Below, in pieces: positions 1 through 6,714 of a DNA stretch of 43,172 nt (its first letter is position 1; every line of letters begins with the position of its first letter). Position numbers and translations under genes: made by a program. The DNA lies in assembly GCA_964646465.1 (NCBI GenBank), contig CAZYEN010000009.1, positions 1 to 43,172 on the forward strand, read 5' to 3'. The stretch is from CALRBF01 sp964646465. GTDB taxonomy: Bacteria; Patescibacteriota; Minisyncoccia; SW-4-49-11. Below the pieces are notes generated by a model, which had not been told where the DNA came from, searched no databases, and was given only the letters and a program-made list of their open reading frames with translations.

Positions 1-96
1 TTGTTTTACAATATATTTCTTCTTTATTTAATATTATAACATCCTCCCCCCCCCGTAAGGTGTTTGTTCTGTGGATATTTGTAATAGAGAATTAAA

Positions 97-1194
97 TCAT
101 GGCTTATTAAAGACCAATTCTAATTGTAGTGAACTTTTAAACCAATCAAAATCTTGCATACGTTCAAAGCCTTTATGAATTATGGATTGCCTCAATAAAT
201 CATCCTTTAGTATACTCTCTAGACCTCCAGCAATTGATTTAGCTGACTTAGGATTGATAGCAATGACGGAATCAGATCCCACTTCTTTCATTGCTCCTAT
301 ATTAGAGGTGATGACTGGAGTTCCTAGACTAAAACCTTCTAAGATTGGAATTCCAAACCCTTCATACAGAGATGGATAGACTAATACTTCAGCATATTTT
401 ATATAGTTTATTATATCCTCATCCGAGATATAGCCTAATAACTTAACTCTATCTTGCAAATTATATTGCTCGATTACAGCAGGAAGATTAGGTATAATGG
501 GGCTTTCAAAATACTTACCCGCAATATATAAATTCAAATATTTATATTTATCAGCTATTAAGCTAAAGGCTTGAATCAATTTGGGGACATTTTTTCTAAT
601 ATCCAAGCCTCCTTCATAAAAAATATATTTATCTTGAGTTAATTGTTTAATATTTCTTAGATTTAATTTAGGTGAAGCTAGCGAAATTACTGGAATATCT
701 TTGGCTGGAATATCAAATACAGCTTCAATCTCTTTAGCTGAAAATTTAGATATTGTAATAATTTGATTTGCTTTACGAATGGATTGTGCTAATAATTTAA
801 CATATAATCTAACTTTCCAATTCGGAATATACTCAGGTAATCTCCAATAAATCACATCATGGACAGTCATAATATGCCTGATATTGGGTATTATAGAAAT
901 AGTAGGATGCGGACTCCAGACAATATCTACCTTTTGTTTTTGAATTTCATTAGGAAAGGTGAATTTTTCCCAAATCATTTGAGCTAGTAAATCATTTCTA
1001 CTATATTTAGTTGGGATATATTGTATATTTTTACTAATCGATTGAGGAATATCTTTGATATCTTGCTTTAAATATTCTGGGATTAGAATACAAATGTTTA
1101 AATCCCATTTTTGATGCAGTAAAATTTGCAACAAGTACTGCCCCATACCAGTTTTTGGTTTGGCCAGAAAATATCCATTGATGAATAACCTCAT
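97..1194 (-). CDS. GT4-family glycosyltransferase
   Basis: Likely a cytoplasmic, nucleotide-sugar-dependent retaining glycosyltransferase that adds a sugar to a surface polysaccharide or glycolipid. The 365-aa protein has the GT-B layout. The N-terminal half carries the acceptor-side motif PKTGMGQYLLQ (about residues 13-23) and TVHDVIYW. The C-terminal half carries YEGGLDIRKN and the donor-site motif YEGFGIPILEGFSLGTPVI, with the two glutamates typical of GT4. Length fits the family. The start is ATG with no Shine-Dalgarno. An extended -10 (TGCTATAAT) lies about 31 bp upstream. The gene ends in TGA and is divergent from smpB. Donor and acceptor cannot be read from sequence. It is related to, but clearly different from, the GT4 gene at 12.7 kb. 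Confidence 0.9.
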   Translation of the reverse strand: MRLFINGYFLAKPKTGMGQYLLQILLHQKWDLNICILIPEYLKQDIKDIPQSISKNIQYIPTKYSRNDLLAQMIWEKFTFPNEIQKQKVDIVWSPHPTISIIPNIRHIMTVHDVIYWRLPEYIPNWKVRLYVKLLAQSIRKANQIITISKFSAKEIEAVFDIPAKDIPVISLASPKLNLRNIKQLTQDKYIFYEGGLDIRKNVPKLIQAFSLIADKYKYLNLYIAGKYFESPIIPNLPAVIEQYNLQDRVKLLGYISDEDIINYIKYAEVLVYPSLYEGFGIPILEGFSLGTPVITSNIGAMKEVGSDSVIAINPKSAKSIAGGLESILKDDLLRQSIIHKGFERMQDFDWFKSSLQLELVFNKP

Positions 1195-1225
1195 AATTAT
1201 TATATAAATTTATATCCTGTTTTTA

Positions 1226-1234
1226 ATTATAGCA
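1226..1234 (-). promoter_or_regulatory. Extended -10 promoter element of the GT4 gene
   Basis: The minus strand reads TGCTATAAT, a perfect extended -10, about 31 bp upstream of the ATG at 1194. No convincing -35 is visible, as is common for extended -10 promoters. It is back-to-back with the smpB promoter in an 87-bp divergent gap. Confidence 0.55.
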
Positions 1235-1250
1235 CAATAGTCTATATTTA

Positions 1251-1259
1251 TGGTATAAT
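1251..1259 (+). promoter_or_regulatory. Extended -10 promoter element of smpB
   Basis: TGGTATAAT is a perfect extended -10 ending 22 bp before the smpB ATG at 1282. It predicts a leader of roughly 16 nt with no Shine-Dalgarno. Confidence 0.55.
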
Positions 1260-1281
1260 AATATATCTTAAATAAGAATTT

Positions 1282-1725
1282 ATGAAAATTCTCACTAATA
1301 ATATCCGAGCTAGTTTTGATTATACCATTCTTGAAACTTATCAAGCTGGACTCCAGTTATTGGGTAATGAAGTAAAATCTGTAAAATTAAGTAGAGCTAG
1401 CCTTAAAGGAGCCTATATAACAATTAAAGACGATGAGTTATTTTTAATCAATTGCAATATACCTCATTACCAAAATCATATTGATACTAAGCATGAAACT
1501 GACCGTCCTCGCAAGATTTTATTAAGACGCTCTGAAATAAATTCTTTGATTGCAAAAAAATCCGCTTCAGGCTTGACAATTATCCCAATTAAGCTATACT
1601 TAAGTCATGGTATTATCAAGCTTGAAATTATCCTTGCTAAAGGTAAAAAAAAGATTGATAAACGCCATAGTATTCGAGATAGAGAGGAGAAACGATCTAT
1701 ACAAAGAATACTGCGAATTAAATAA
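1282..1725 (+). CDS. smpB: SsrA-binding protein SmpB
   Basis: SmpB binds the tRNA-like end of tmRNA and brings it to ribosomes stalled on broken messages. The 147-aa protein has family length. Conserved signatures are LLGNEVKSVKLSRASLKGAY near residues 27-46, the HIDTKHETDRPRKILL block, and a basic tail with GKKKIDKRHSIRDREEKR, which contains the KxxDKR core that probes the decoding centre. The ATG start lies about 22 bp after a perfect extended -10 and has no Shine-Dalgarno. The tmRNA gene begins nine bases after the stop codon, so both partners of trans-translation are adjacent and probably co-transcribed. Confidence 0.97.
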   Translation: MKILTNNIRASFDYTILETYQAGLQLLGNEVKSVKLSRASLKGAYITIKDDELFLINCNIPHYQNHIDTKHETDRPRKILLRRSEINSLIAKKSASGLTIIPIKLYLSHGIIKLEIILAKGKKKIDKRHSIRDREEKRSIQRILRIK

Positions 1726-1734
1726 ACCTTTAAT

Positions 1735-2127
1735 GGGGATGTTTTGCTTCGCTAGTTCATTTGAATCTATATACAATGAGAACTCGTTTGTCTATCACGA
1801 GACCCAAGATATGACAAACCCAAATGCAAAACCTTTTGCAAACCGATCCTATAACGGGTTCGGTTATGCAGTAGCCTAATTATTTAATTTAGCAACTGCC
1901 ATCAAAATCTTTGAGTCAACATAAAAGAATTTTGGTGTTATAAACATGTTGGTAGGAAAATATTCTTCCATAAAGAATAATTTCTAAAATAATTTTTATG
2001 GCTCTGATATATTCTATCTTTGGAAATTAACTAAGAATATATTACAACTCAAAGGCAATTTCCTATTTCTCTAAGTAATTGTATACTGATACTGGGCTAT
2101 ACATGGGTTCAATTCCCATCATCTCCA
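1735..2127 (+). ncRNA. ssrA: Transfer-messenger RNA (tmRNA, ssrA)
   Basis: A one-piece tmRNA. The 5' end GGGGATG (1735-1741) pairs with CATCTCC (2120-2126) as a 7-bp acceptor stem. The T arm ATGGG-TTCAATT-CCCAT lies at 2103-2119, with discriminator A at 2127. CCA is not encoded; the DNA continues CAA. A reading frame ends with TAA at 1877-1879 and encodes a tag-like tail, SYNGFGYAVA. The resume codon could be GCA in ANRSYNGFGYAVA (13 aa) or GCA in AKPFANRSYNGFGYAVA (17 aa). The sequence between tag and T arm is AT-rich and should hold the pseudoknots, which I did not fold. It lies directly after smpB and 26 bp before infC. Confidence 0.88.
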
Positions 2128-2153
2128 CAAAACTATTAATAATTTATTACTCA

Positions 2154-2687
2154 ATGTCACAACAAGCTAAGCAATCTGCAAAAACAAATCAAAGAATTAA
2201 TACTAATATTACAAGTCCAGAAGTCAGACTAGTTGACGCAACAGGTCAAATGATAGGAGTAGTATCATTGGAAGAGGCTCTAAGACAAGCTCGTGACGCT
2301 AGTTTAGATTTGGTAGAGATAGCCCCTGATAGTAAGCCACCAGTGTGTAAAGTGATGAATTATGGTAAATTCTTATACACTCAATCTAAACAACAAAGAT
2401 TGCATAAAGCCAAGCAAAAAAAGATAGAGCTTAAAGCTCTACGGATTGGATTTAAGATTGAGCCACATGACTTGGATGTGAAATTAAAGCAAACTTATAA
2501 ATTTTTAGACCAGGGGCATAAGGTCAAATTAGATATGTATTTAAGAGGAAGAGAAAAAGCCTTTGCCAATCAGGCGGCTGCTAAAATGCAAAATATCATA
2601 AGTACTTTGCCAGAAAATGTACGCTTAGAGCAAGAGTTAAAGAAATCACCTCAGGGATTTAGCGTAATACTTGCAAAAAAGATTTAA
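2154..2687 (+). CDS. infC: Translation initiation factor IF-3
   Basis: IF-3 binds the 30S subunit, prevents premature 50S joining and checks start-codon pairing. From ATG 2154 the protein is 177 aa, normal for the family. The frame stays open upstream to a TTG at 2079, but that region lies inside the tmRNA, so the ATG giving MSQQAKQSAK is preferred. The N domain holds RLVDATGQMIGVVSLEEAL and LDLVEIAPDSKPPVCKVMNY. A lysine-rich linker (HKAKQKKIELKALRIG) leads to the C domain with DQGHKVKLDMYLRGREKAF. It uses ATG rather than the rare ATT start known in many bacteria, so the classical IF-3 start-codon autoregulation is not evident. It is first in infC-rpmI-rplT. Confidence 0.97.
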   Translation: MSQQAKQSAKTNQRINTNITSPEVRLVDATGQMIGVVSLEEALRQARDASLDLVEIAPDSKPPVCKVMNYGKFLYTQSKQQRLHKAKQKKIELKALRIGFKIEPHDLDVKLKQTYKFLDQGHKVKLDMYLRGREKAFANQAAAKMQNIISTLPENVRLEQELKKSPQGFSVILAKKI

Positions 2688-2740
2688 TTGTGATAAAATC
2701 TATATCATCAAATTGAGAATTTAATTTATAATCTGAATAT

Positions 2741-2932
2741 ATGCCTAAGCTCAAGACACGTAAATCATTGTCAAAAAGAATTACCTTAACAAAAAATGAT
2801 AAGGTGGTATCTTTAAAAGTAGCCCAAAACCACTTTTTAGCCAAAAAATCTGGGGATTCTAGAAGATCTAAGAGAAAAACTCAGATTATTGATACCTCAA
2901 TAAAGAAACTCAAGAGAGTATTGAATCAATAA
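2741..2932 (+). CDS. rpmI: 50S ribosomal protein bL35
   Basis: Small basic large-subunit protein of 63 aa, opening MPKLKTRKSLSKRI, the standard bL35 N-terminus, and ending in a lysine-rich helix. It lies between infC and rplT in the usual order. A TATAAT at 2727-2732 stands eight bases before the ATG, so a promoter here would give a virtually leaderless message in addition to read-through from upstream. No Shine-Dalgarno is present. Confidence 0.95.
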   Translation: MPKLKTRKSLSKRITLTKNDKVVSLKVAQNHFLAKKSGDSRRSKRKTQIIDTSIKKLKRVLNQ

Positions 2933-2949
2933 GTATTTAAGATTATATT

Positions 2950-3291
2950 ATGAGAATTAAACGAGGAGTAACCGCAAGTAAGAGAAGAAAAAATCTATTG
3001 CAACACGCAAAAGGTTTCAAATGGCGACGTAAGAGTAACTTTAGAGCTGCTAAAGAAGCTTTGTTACATGCTTGGAGTTATAGTTATAGAGACAGGCGGA
3101 ATAAAAAAAGAGACCGAAGAGTACTATGGCAGACTAAAGTTAACGCAGCTAGCAGAGCCAATGGAGTGGCTTATAGTAGACTGATTAATAATCTAAATAA
3201 AGCTAACATAGAATTAGATAGAAAGAGTTTAGCTTATTTAGCTGAAAACAAACCACAAGTTTTCAATCATATTGTAGAGATTACTAAATAG
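2950..3291 (+). CDS. rplT: 50S ribosomal protein bL20
   Basis: Early-assembling large-subunit protein, 113 aa, the family's usual length. It begins MRIKRGVTASKRRKNLLQHA, continues with the GFKWRRKSNFRAAKEALLHA helix and the YRDRRNKKRDRR basic stretch, and then the SRLINNLNKANIELDRKSLA globular domain. It starts 17 bp after rpmI and is followed by a strong hairpin terminator. bL20 represses its own operon in some bacteria; no specific site was identified here. Confidence 0.97.
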   Translation: MRIKRGVTASKRRKNLLQHAKGFKWRRKSNFRAAKEALLHAWSYSYRDRRNKKRDRRVLWQTKVNAASRANGVAYSRLINNLNKANIELDRKSLAYLAENKPQVFNHIVEITK

Positions 3292-3306
3292 CATATAATA
3301 ACCCTA

Positions 3307-3342
3307 ATTTAAAAGGAGAGGCCAGTGTCTCTCCTTTTAAAT
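3307..3342 (+). terminator. Intrinsic terminator of infC-rpmI-rplT
   Basis: A perfect 14-bp stem, ATTTAAAAGGAGAG against CTCTCCTTTTAAAT, with an 8-nt loop, 15 bp after the rplT stop. The U-run (UUUU) lies inside the 3' arm, not after it. The stem is AT-rich at its base and reads the same on both strands. Confidence 0.75.
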
Positions 3343-3351
3343 TTAAAAAAA

Positions 3352-3380
3352 TTGACAATATTATAGTTTTATGTTATATT
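3352..3380 (+). promoter_or_regulatory. Strong sigma70-type promoter for a short orphan transcript
   Basis: Consensus -35 TTGACA (3352-3357), exactly 17 bp, then -10 TATATT (3375-3380) with TG at 3372-3373 as an extended -10 element. It points away from rplT toward a 100-nt unit closed by a hairpin. The next gene downstream is on the opposite strand, so this promoter serves no annotated gene. Confidence 0.7.
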
Positions 3381-3386
3381 TTGTTT

Positions 3387-3498
3387 GTCAATACTATTCC
3401 CTCTTGGGAGGAGTGAAACATGAGCGCTTAATGCCACCACAAGTCAATCCCCCACGGGGAGCCGAAACCTCTGTTTCGGCTCCTCAAACTTTTATTTT
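3387..3498 (+). ncRNA. Candidate small RNA or minimal leader-peptide transcript
   Basis: I do not recognise this RNA. What is visible: a strong promoter ending at 3380; a predicted start near 3387; a short hairpin TCCC-TCTT-GGGA; the Shine-Dalgarno-like GGGAGGAG at 3406-3413, six bases before ATG AGC GCT TAA (3420-3431, a three-residue frame MSA); an overlapping TAATG; and a terminator-like hairpin at 3458-3483. The Shine-Dalgarno match is striking because the real genes in this window lack one. It sits between rplT (+) and the 3' end of the TrmB-type gene (-), so no downstream gene could be controlled in cis. It could instead be a decayed REP-like repeat, since its first hairpin resembles the elements at 22.77 and 32.35 kb. 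Confidence 0.4.
3458..3498 (+). terminator. Terminator-like hairpin of the orphan transcript
   Basis: Perfect 11-bp GC-rich stem GGAGCCGAAAC / GTTTCGGCTCC with a CTCT loop, then TCAAAC and a loose T-rich run (TTTTATTTT). The complementary strand lacks a T-run after the stem, so it most likely works for plus-strand transcription. It begins inside the intergenic space and runs into the last codons of the minus-strand regulator gene. Confidence 0.6.
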
Positions 3499-4256
3499 GT
3501 ATCTGATTTTTCTACTAAGGTTAAAATTTGTCTTATAGCATTAGCTATTGATTCATTCTGAATTAGAACTGAGATCATAGGTTCCTTAAAGGAAGTAATA
3601 GCTAAATTATCATCAAAGACAGTAATGTCAATTGGGGAATTGTATTTTGAATTATCAATATATTTATATAAAATTCTATCTGATTTAGAATCTTGCAAAA
3701 TATCACCTCTACTCGAAGAATAGATAGAATGACTACTTACTTTTTTGGCAATACGTTTCTTTGTAAAACTAGCTCTTTCTTCAGCTGTAAACACTCCCTC
3801 TAATGAATCAAGATTAAAGATACTAAAGGCTTCTTTAGACTTAGTTTTTAAAATTTCCTCTCTTACAGCATTTAGACCTAATTTACCTTCATAAAATTTT
3901 ACTTGTGGTCTATTTCCACCTTGAGTAGTATCATATAAACCACTTAAAGATGGTAGAATTTCATTAATGGTATTTTCTTTAGCTTCTACTTCAGCCTTAT
4001 CCTCTCTGATTAGAGCTGATAATTTATCGGGTGATTCAGGAGTAAACAATCTTTTTTTACCCTTAGTATAAGAGCTCATAAGACCTTTATTCATAAATCC
4101 TTGTACTACCACATAAGTAGTAGCTCGATTTACAGTAGCTAACTTAGCAATTTTCTGAATTGGAGCTGACCCTAATTTTAATGAAGCCACATAAACTTTA
4201 GATTCTTTATCTGAGAATCCAAGTGAACGTAATTTTGATAATAACTGCTCTTCCAT
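3492..4256 (-). CDS. TrmB-family transcriptional regulator
   Basis: A DNA-binding regulator of the TrmB type, a family whose characterised members sense sugars. The 254-aa protein starts with a winged-helix domain (about residues 1-75): LRSLGFSDKESKVYVASLKL, then IQKIAKLATVNRATTYVVVQ, the classic TrmB recognition-helix region, then a wing with KGLMSSYTKGKKRLFTPESP. A coiled linker (EDKAEVEAKENTINEILPSL) leads to the C-terminal effector region with QVKFYEGKLGLNAVREEIL and FDDNLAITSFKEP. The effector is unknown. It has its own consensus promoter inside the 3' end of the preceding metallo-beta-lactamase gene. It is the last gene of the tRNA-Val/comEC run. Confidence 0.85.
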   Translation of the reverse strand: MEEQLLSKLRSLGFSDKESKVYVASLKLGSAPIQKIAKLATVNRATTYVVVQGFMNKGLMSSYTKGKKRLFTPESPDKLSALIREDKAEVEAKENTINEILPSLSGLYDTTQGGNRPQVKFYEGKLGLNAVREEILKTKSKEAFSIFNLDSLEGVFTAEERASFTKKRIAKKVSSHSIYSSSRGDILQDSKSDRILYKYIDNSKYNSPIDITVFDDNLAITSFKEPMISVLIQNESIANAIRQILTLVEKSDTK

Positions 4257-4288
4257 ATAATTAAAATAAAATGTTAATAAGTTTTATC

Positions 4289-4317
4289 ATAATACTATAT
4301 TTATAATAAAATGTCAA
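4289..4317 (-). promoter_or_regulatory. Promoter of the TrmB-type regulator
   Basis: On the minus strand: -35 TTGACA (4317-4312), 17 bp, -10 TATTAT (4294-4289). The predicted start is near 4282, leaving a leader of about 25 nt before ATG 4256. The -35 lies inside the last codons and stop region of the upstream gene, so the regulator can be expressed independently of comEC. Confidence 0.7.
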
Positions 4318-5128
4318 CACCTGTCATATAGTTTTTAACTTCCTTAATTTCTATATTTCTAGTTTTTATTTTATTCATAACATCAGGATGTGGGTGTTTA
4401 TAAGAATTGTTAGCTCCAGCTGATATAATTACTTGTTTGGGAGTAATGGCATCTAGTAATTTTTCTGAAGTAGAAGTTTTACTACCATGATGTCCAGCTT
4501 TTAATATATCTATATCTAATTGAGGATGTTTTTGTAAAATTTCTAACTCTGTTTTCTCATTAGCGTCCCCAGTCAAAAGAATAGTATTATTAGCACTCCT
4601 CAATAGAATGACTATCGATTCTGAATTATCATCTTTGATATCTTTCCCCCAGAGATTAACCTGAGGATTTAATAAGTGTAATTCAATACTGTCTCCCAAA
4701 GTAATATATGTATTCTCAATAGATGGTAAGATTTGAATCCCCTGCCCTTGAATAAACTTTAATAGTTCTTGATAATCTTGATTTGTACTATCAAAAACTC
4801 CATTAATCATTACTTTAGACACTTTATATTTCTCAATCACATCTCGACAACCTCCATAATGATCTTTATCTCCATGAGTGATAATAATCATATCAATACG
4901 CCGAGCCCAAAAACCTAATTTAGATTCTAATTGGTCAATTATCTTGGAATCTGGACCGCAATCAACAATAATTCTTGACCCTCTCTTAGAGGTAATAAAA
5001 CTAGCATCTCCCTGTCCAATATTAAGGAAAGAAATCCGATCTATAGGCTGAGACAGTAGTCTATATTCCCTGTAGCCATATATAAATACTATCAATGCTA
5101 TAATAAAGACTATAATTTTAATTTTCAT
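4301..5128 (-). CDS. ComEC-type metallo-beta-lactamase-fold protein, membrane anchored
   Basis: 275 aa. This matches the C-terminal MBL domain of ComEC/Rec2, here a separate protein. Residues 4-21 form one transmembrane segment. Then come SFLNIGQGDASFI, the metal-binding motif THGDKDHYGG, the LLTGDANEKTE loop and KAGHHGSKTS, all hallmarks of the ComEC MBL subfamily. In ComEC this domain is thought to degrade the non-transported DNA strand; that activity here is inferred from homology. Its ATG lies inside the comEC 3' end, with an 11-bp overlap in another frame, so the two are translationally coupled and represent a split ComEC. Confidence 0.88.
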   Translation of the reverse strand: MKIKIIVFIIALIVFIYGYREYRLLSQPIDRISFLNIGQGDASFITSKRGSRIIVDCGPDSKIIDQLESKLGFWARRIDMIIITHGDKDHYGGCRDVIEKYKVSKVMINGVFDSTNQDYQELLKFIQGQGIQILPSIENTYITLGDSIELHLLNPQVNLWGKDIKDDNSESIVILLRSANNTILLTGDANEKTELEILQKHPQLDIDILKAGHHGSKTSTSEKLLDAITPKQVIISAGANNSYKHPHPDVMNKIKTRNIEIKEVKNYMTGVDILL

Positions 5129-6548
5129 ATTTCTTTTTATGCATATACAAGAAATAACTTAATCCTAATACAATATATATTAATATTACAATAAATCCAG
5201 ATATCTTAGGGGTTTGTATACTAGCCCAACTAATATTGGCTAAATATTGATTAATACTCAACACTAACTGAATGATAATAACTAAGGGATAAGTGAAAAT
5301 TGTCCAACTCAAAAATAAACTAGTGATACTACCCCAAGTCATAGCTAGCGGGATAGTTGGTACAATTAGAATATTGGCTAAAATTGATATAATAGAAATT
5401 TGACCAAAATAATATATTAAAATTGGTAATACTAGAATTTGAGCAAATAAGGTCTCTCCGATCATTGGAAAGATCCCCAAACTTGGAATTCCTTCGGTAT
5501 AAGTTTTAAATACTTGTCCATAAATAATCAGCCCTATCACAGCTAAAAATGATAGTTGAAATCCTATATCATAAGCGATATATAAAGGGTTTATTATAAC
5601 CAAAATAGTAGCACATAATATCAATGGTCTTACCCCTCCCACATATCTTTGTAATTGTTCAGCGGTGAGTATAAGCATAGCGAAAATACCAGCTCTCATA
5701 ATAGAAGCCTCTGCTCCTGTTAAAAGAGTAAATATAATCATAGTTACAATTGTAATCGAAAATGAAACTTTCCTAGAAATTTGCCTATTGATTAGCTGCT
5801 GATAAACTAACATAACTATGATTGCCATATTATAGCCTGACACTGCTAGAACATGACTGACTCCTGTTTTTTGGAAAGAATCCTTGATATCACTAGGTAG
5901 AGTGTCTGTATATCCAATTAAAATTCCTTTTAAAAATTCTCCCACTTGATTAGGATATGTTGAGTCAATTCTACTGATAATTATATTCCTTATATTATCA
6001 ATCCACTTTATAATACGGCATTGCAATTGGCACTGAATTGAGTCTAACTTTTCATATTTAGAAACTGTCATATAAATATGAATATTTCTACCTAATAAAA
6101 ATCTCTTAATACCACCTTCACTTGGAATAGAAGTCTTAGCATTAACCTTTAATTTATCCCCGTATTCTAAATCTGAGTTAGCTATACTCATAAAAGCTTT
6201 AGCTTGATACTCTGGAATATATATTTTATATTGATGACCAAAAGATTGTATTTTAGGACTAGATTGAATAATAATGTCTATTGATTCTATTTTAGTTGGG
6301 ATTTGAGTCTGAGTCTTATTGTACTGAGCTATAATATTATTTACATAATATCCAAAACTAATCATGGCGAGTAAAGAGAATAATAGAGTTAATAATCTAA
6401 TATCTTTATATATCCAATATAAACAAATTACAAAAGGAATCATAGCTATTGCCCAAACCGATTGTAAAACAAAAAAAGAACCCAATAAAGCTCCTATCAA
6501 TACACATATCTGAATAGATAAACTTATATTTGGTATTATATTTTTCAT
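5118..6548 (-). CDS. comEC: ComEC/Rec2 competence membrane channel (lacks MBL domain)
   Basis: Polytopic inner-membrane protein expected to pass single-stranded DNA into the cytoplasm during transformation. From ATG 6548 it has 476 aa. The N-terminus holds several membrane segments, followed by an OB-like soluble DUF4131 part (IDIIIQSSPKIQSFGHQYK). The Competence domain begins FLKGILIGYTDTLPSDIK and includes the signature GVSHVLAVSGYNMAII, then many helices with EASIMRAGIFAML and DIGFQLSFLAVIGLI. The frame is open for 13 codons upstream, but that stretch is tRNA-Val, so MKNIIPN is preferred. The A of this ATG is also the final A of the tRNA CCA. No Shine-Dalgarno is possible within the tRNA. 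The MBL domain is encoded by the next, overlapping gene. Confidence 0.9.
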   Translation of the reverse strand: MKNIIPNISLSIQICVLIGALLGSFFVLQSVWAIAMIPFVICLYWIYKDIRLLTLLFSLLAMISFGYYVNNIIAQYNKTQTQIPTKIESIDIIIQSSPKIQSFGHQYKIYIPEYQAKAFMSIANSDLEYGDKLKVNAKTSIPSEGGIKRFLLGRNIHIYMTVSKYEKLDSIQCQLQCRIIKWIDNIRNIIISRIDSTYPNQVGEFLKGILIGYTDTLPSDIKDSFQKTGVSHVLAVSGYNMAIIVMLVYQQLINRQISRKVSFSITIVTMIIFTLLTGAEASIMRAGIFAMLILTAEQLQRYVGGVRPLILCATILVIINPLYIAYDIGFQLSFLAVIGLIIYGQVFKTYTEGIPSLGIFPMIGETLFAQILVLPILIYYFGQISIISILANILIVPTIPLAMTWGSITSLFLSWTIFTYPLVIIIQLVLSINQYLANISWASIQTPKISGFIVILIYIVLGLSYFLYMHKKKYEN

Positions 6549-6624
6549 GGTGCGCATAAATGGATTCGAACCATTGACCTCATCCACGTCAAGGATGCGC
6601 TCTAACCAACTGAGCTATATGCGC
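6548..6624 (-). tRNA. tRNA-Val (anticodon GAC)
   Basis: Minus-strand cloverleaf with acceptor stem GCGCATA / TATGCGC, D arm TAGCTCAGTTGGTTAGAGC, anticodon stem CATCC-TTGACGT-GGATG (loop anticodon GAC) and T arm AATGG-TTCGAAT-CCATT. Discriminator A and an encoded CCA end at 6548. The last A is the first base of the comEC start codon. Confidence 0.96.
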
Positions 6625-6635
6625 TTATAAATTAT

Positions 6636-6664
6636 ATTATAGTAAATATTTGATGATTTGTAAA
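6636..6664 (-). promoter_or_regulatory. Promoter of tRNA-Val (and probably comEC)
   Basis: Minus strand: -35 TTTACA (6664-6659), 17 bp, -10 TATAAT (6641-6636). The start would be near 6629, a few bases before the tRNA 5' end at 6624. The -35 overlaps the edge of the trigger-factor terminator hairpin. Confidence 0.65.
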
Positions 6665-6703
6665 TTAATGGGAAATAGTATGAAGACTACTCCCCCATTA
6701 ATT
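6663..6703 (-). terminator. Hairpin terminator after trigger factor
   Basis: Stem AATTAATGGG (6663-6672) with CCCATTAATT (6694-6703), 10 bp, and an inner AGTA/TACT helix. It lies 11 bp after the tig stop on the minus strand. The following T-run is weak (AATTTAC), so efficiency is uncertain. Confidence 0.55.
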
Positions 6704-6714
6704 ATAAATTTATC

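Noticed and set aside
97..99. Possible read-through of the GT4 TGA as glycine (code 25)
   Set aside because: The frame happens to stay open to position 1, but long genes are intact under the standard code and ATGA overlaps need UGA as stop.
1607..1879. 90-aa plus-strand frame across the smpB end and the tmRNA
   Set aside because: Only its last codons are meaningful, as the tmRNA tag; the rest is a shadow of smpB and tmRNA structure.
2079..2153. N-terminal extension of infC from TTG 2079
   Set aside because: It lies in the tRNA-like 3' part of the tmRNA. ATG 2154 gives a normal-length IF-3.
3431..3536. Plus-strand frame starting at the TAATG of the orphan transcript
   Set aside because: It reads through the terminator stem and antisense into the regulator gene and shows no protein-like pattern.
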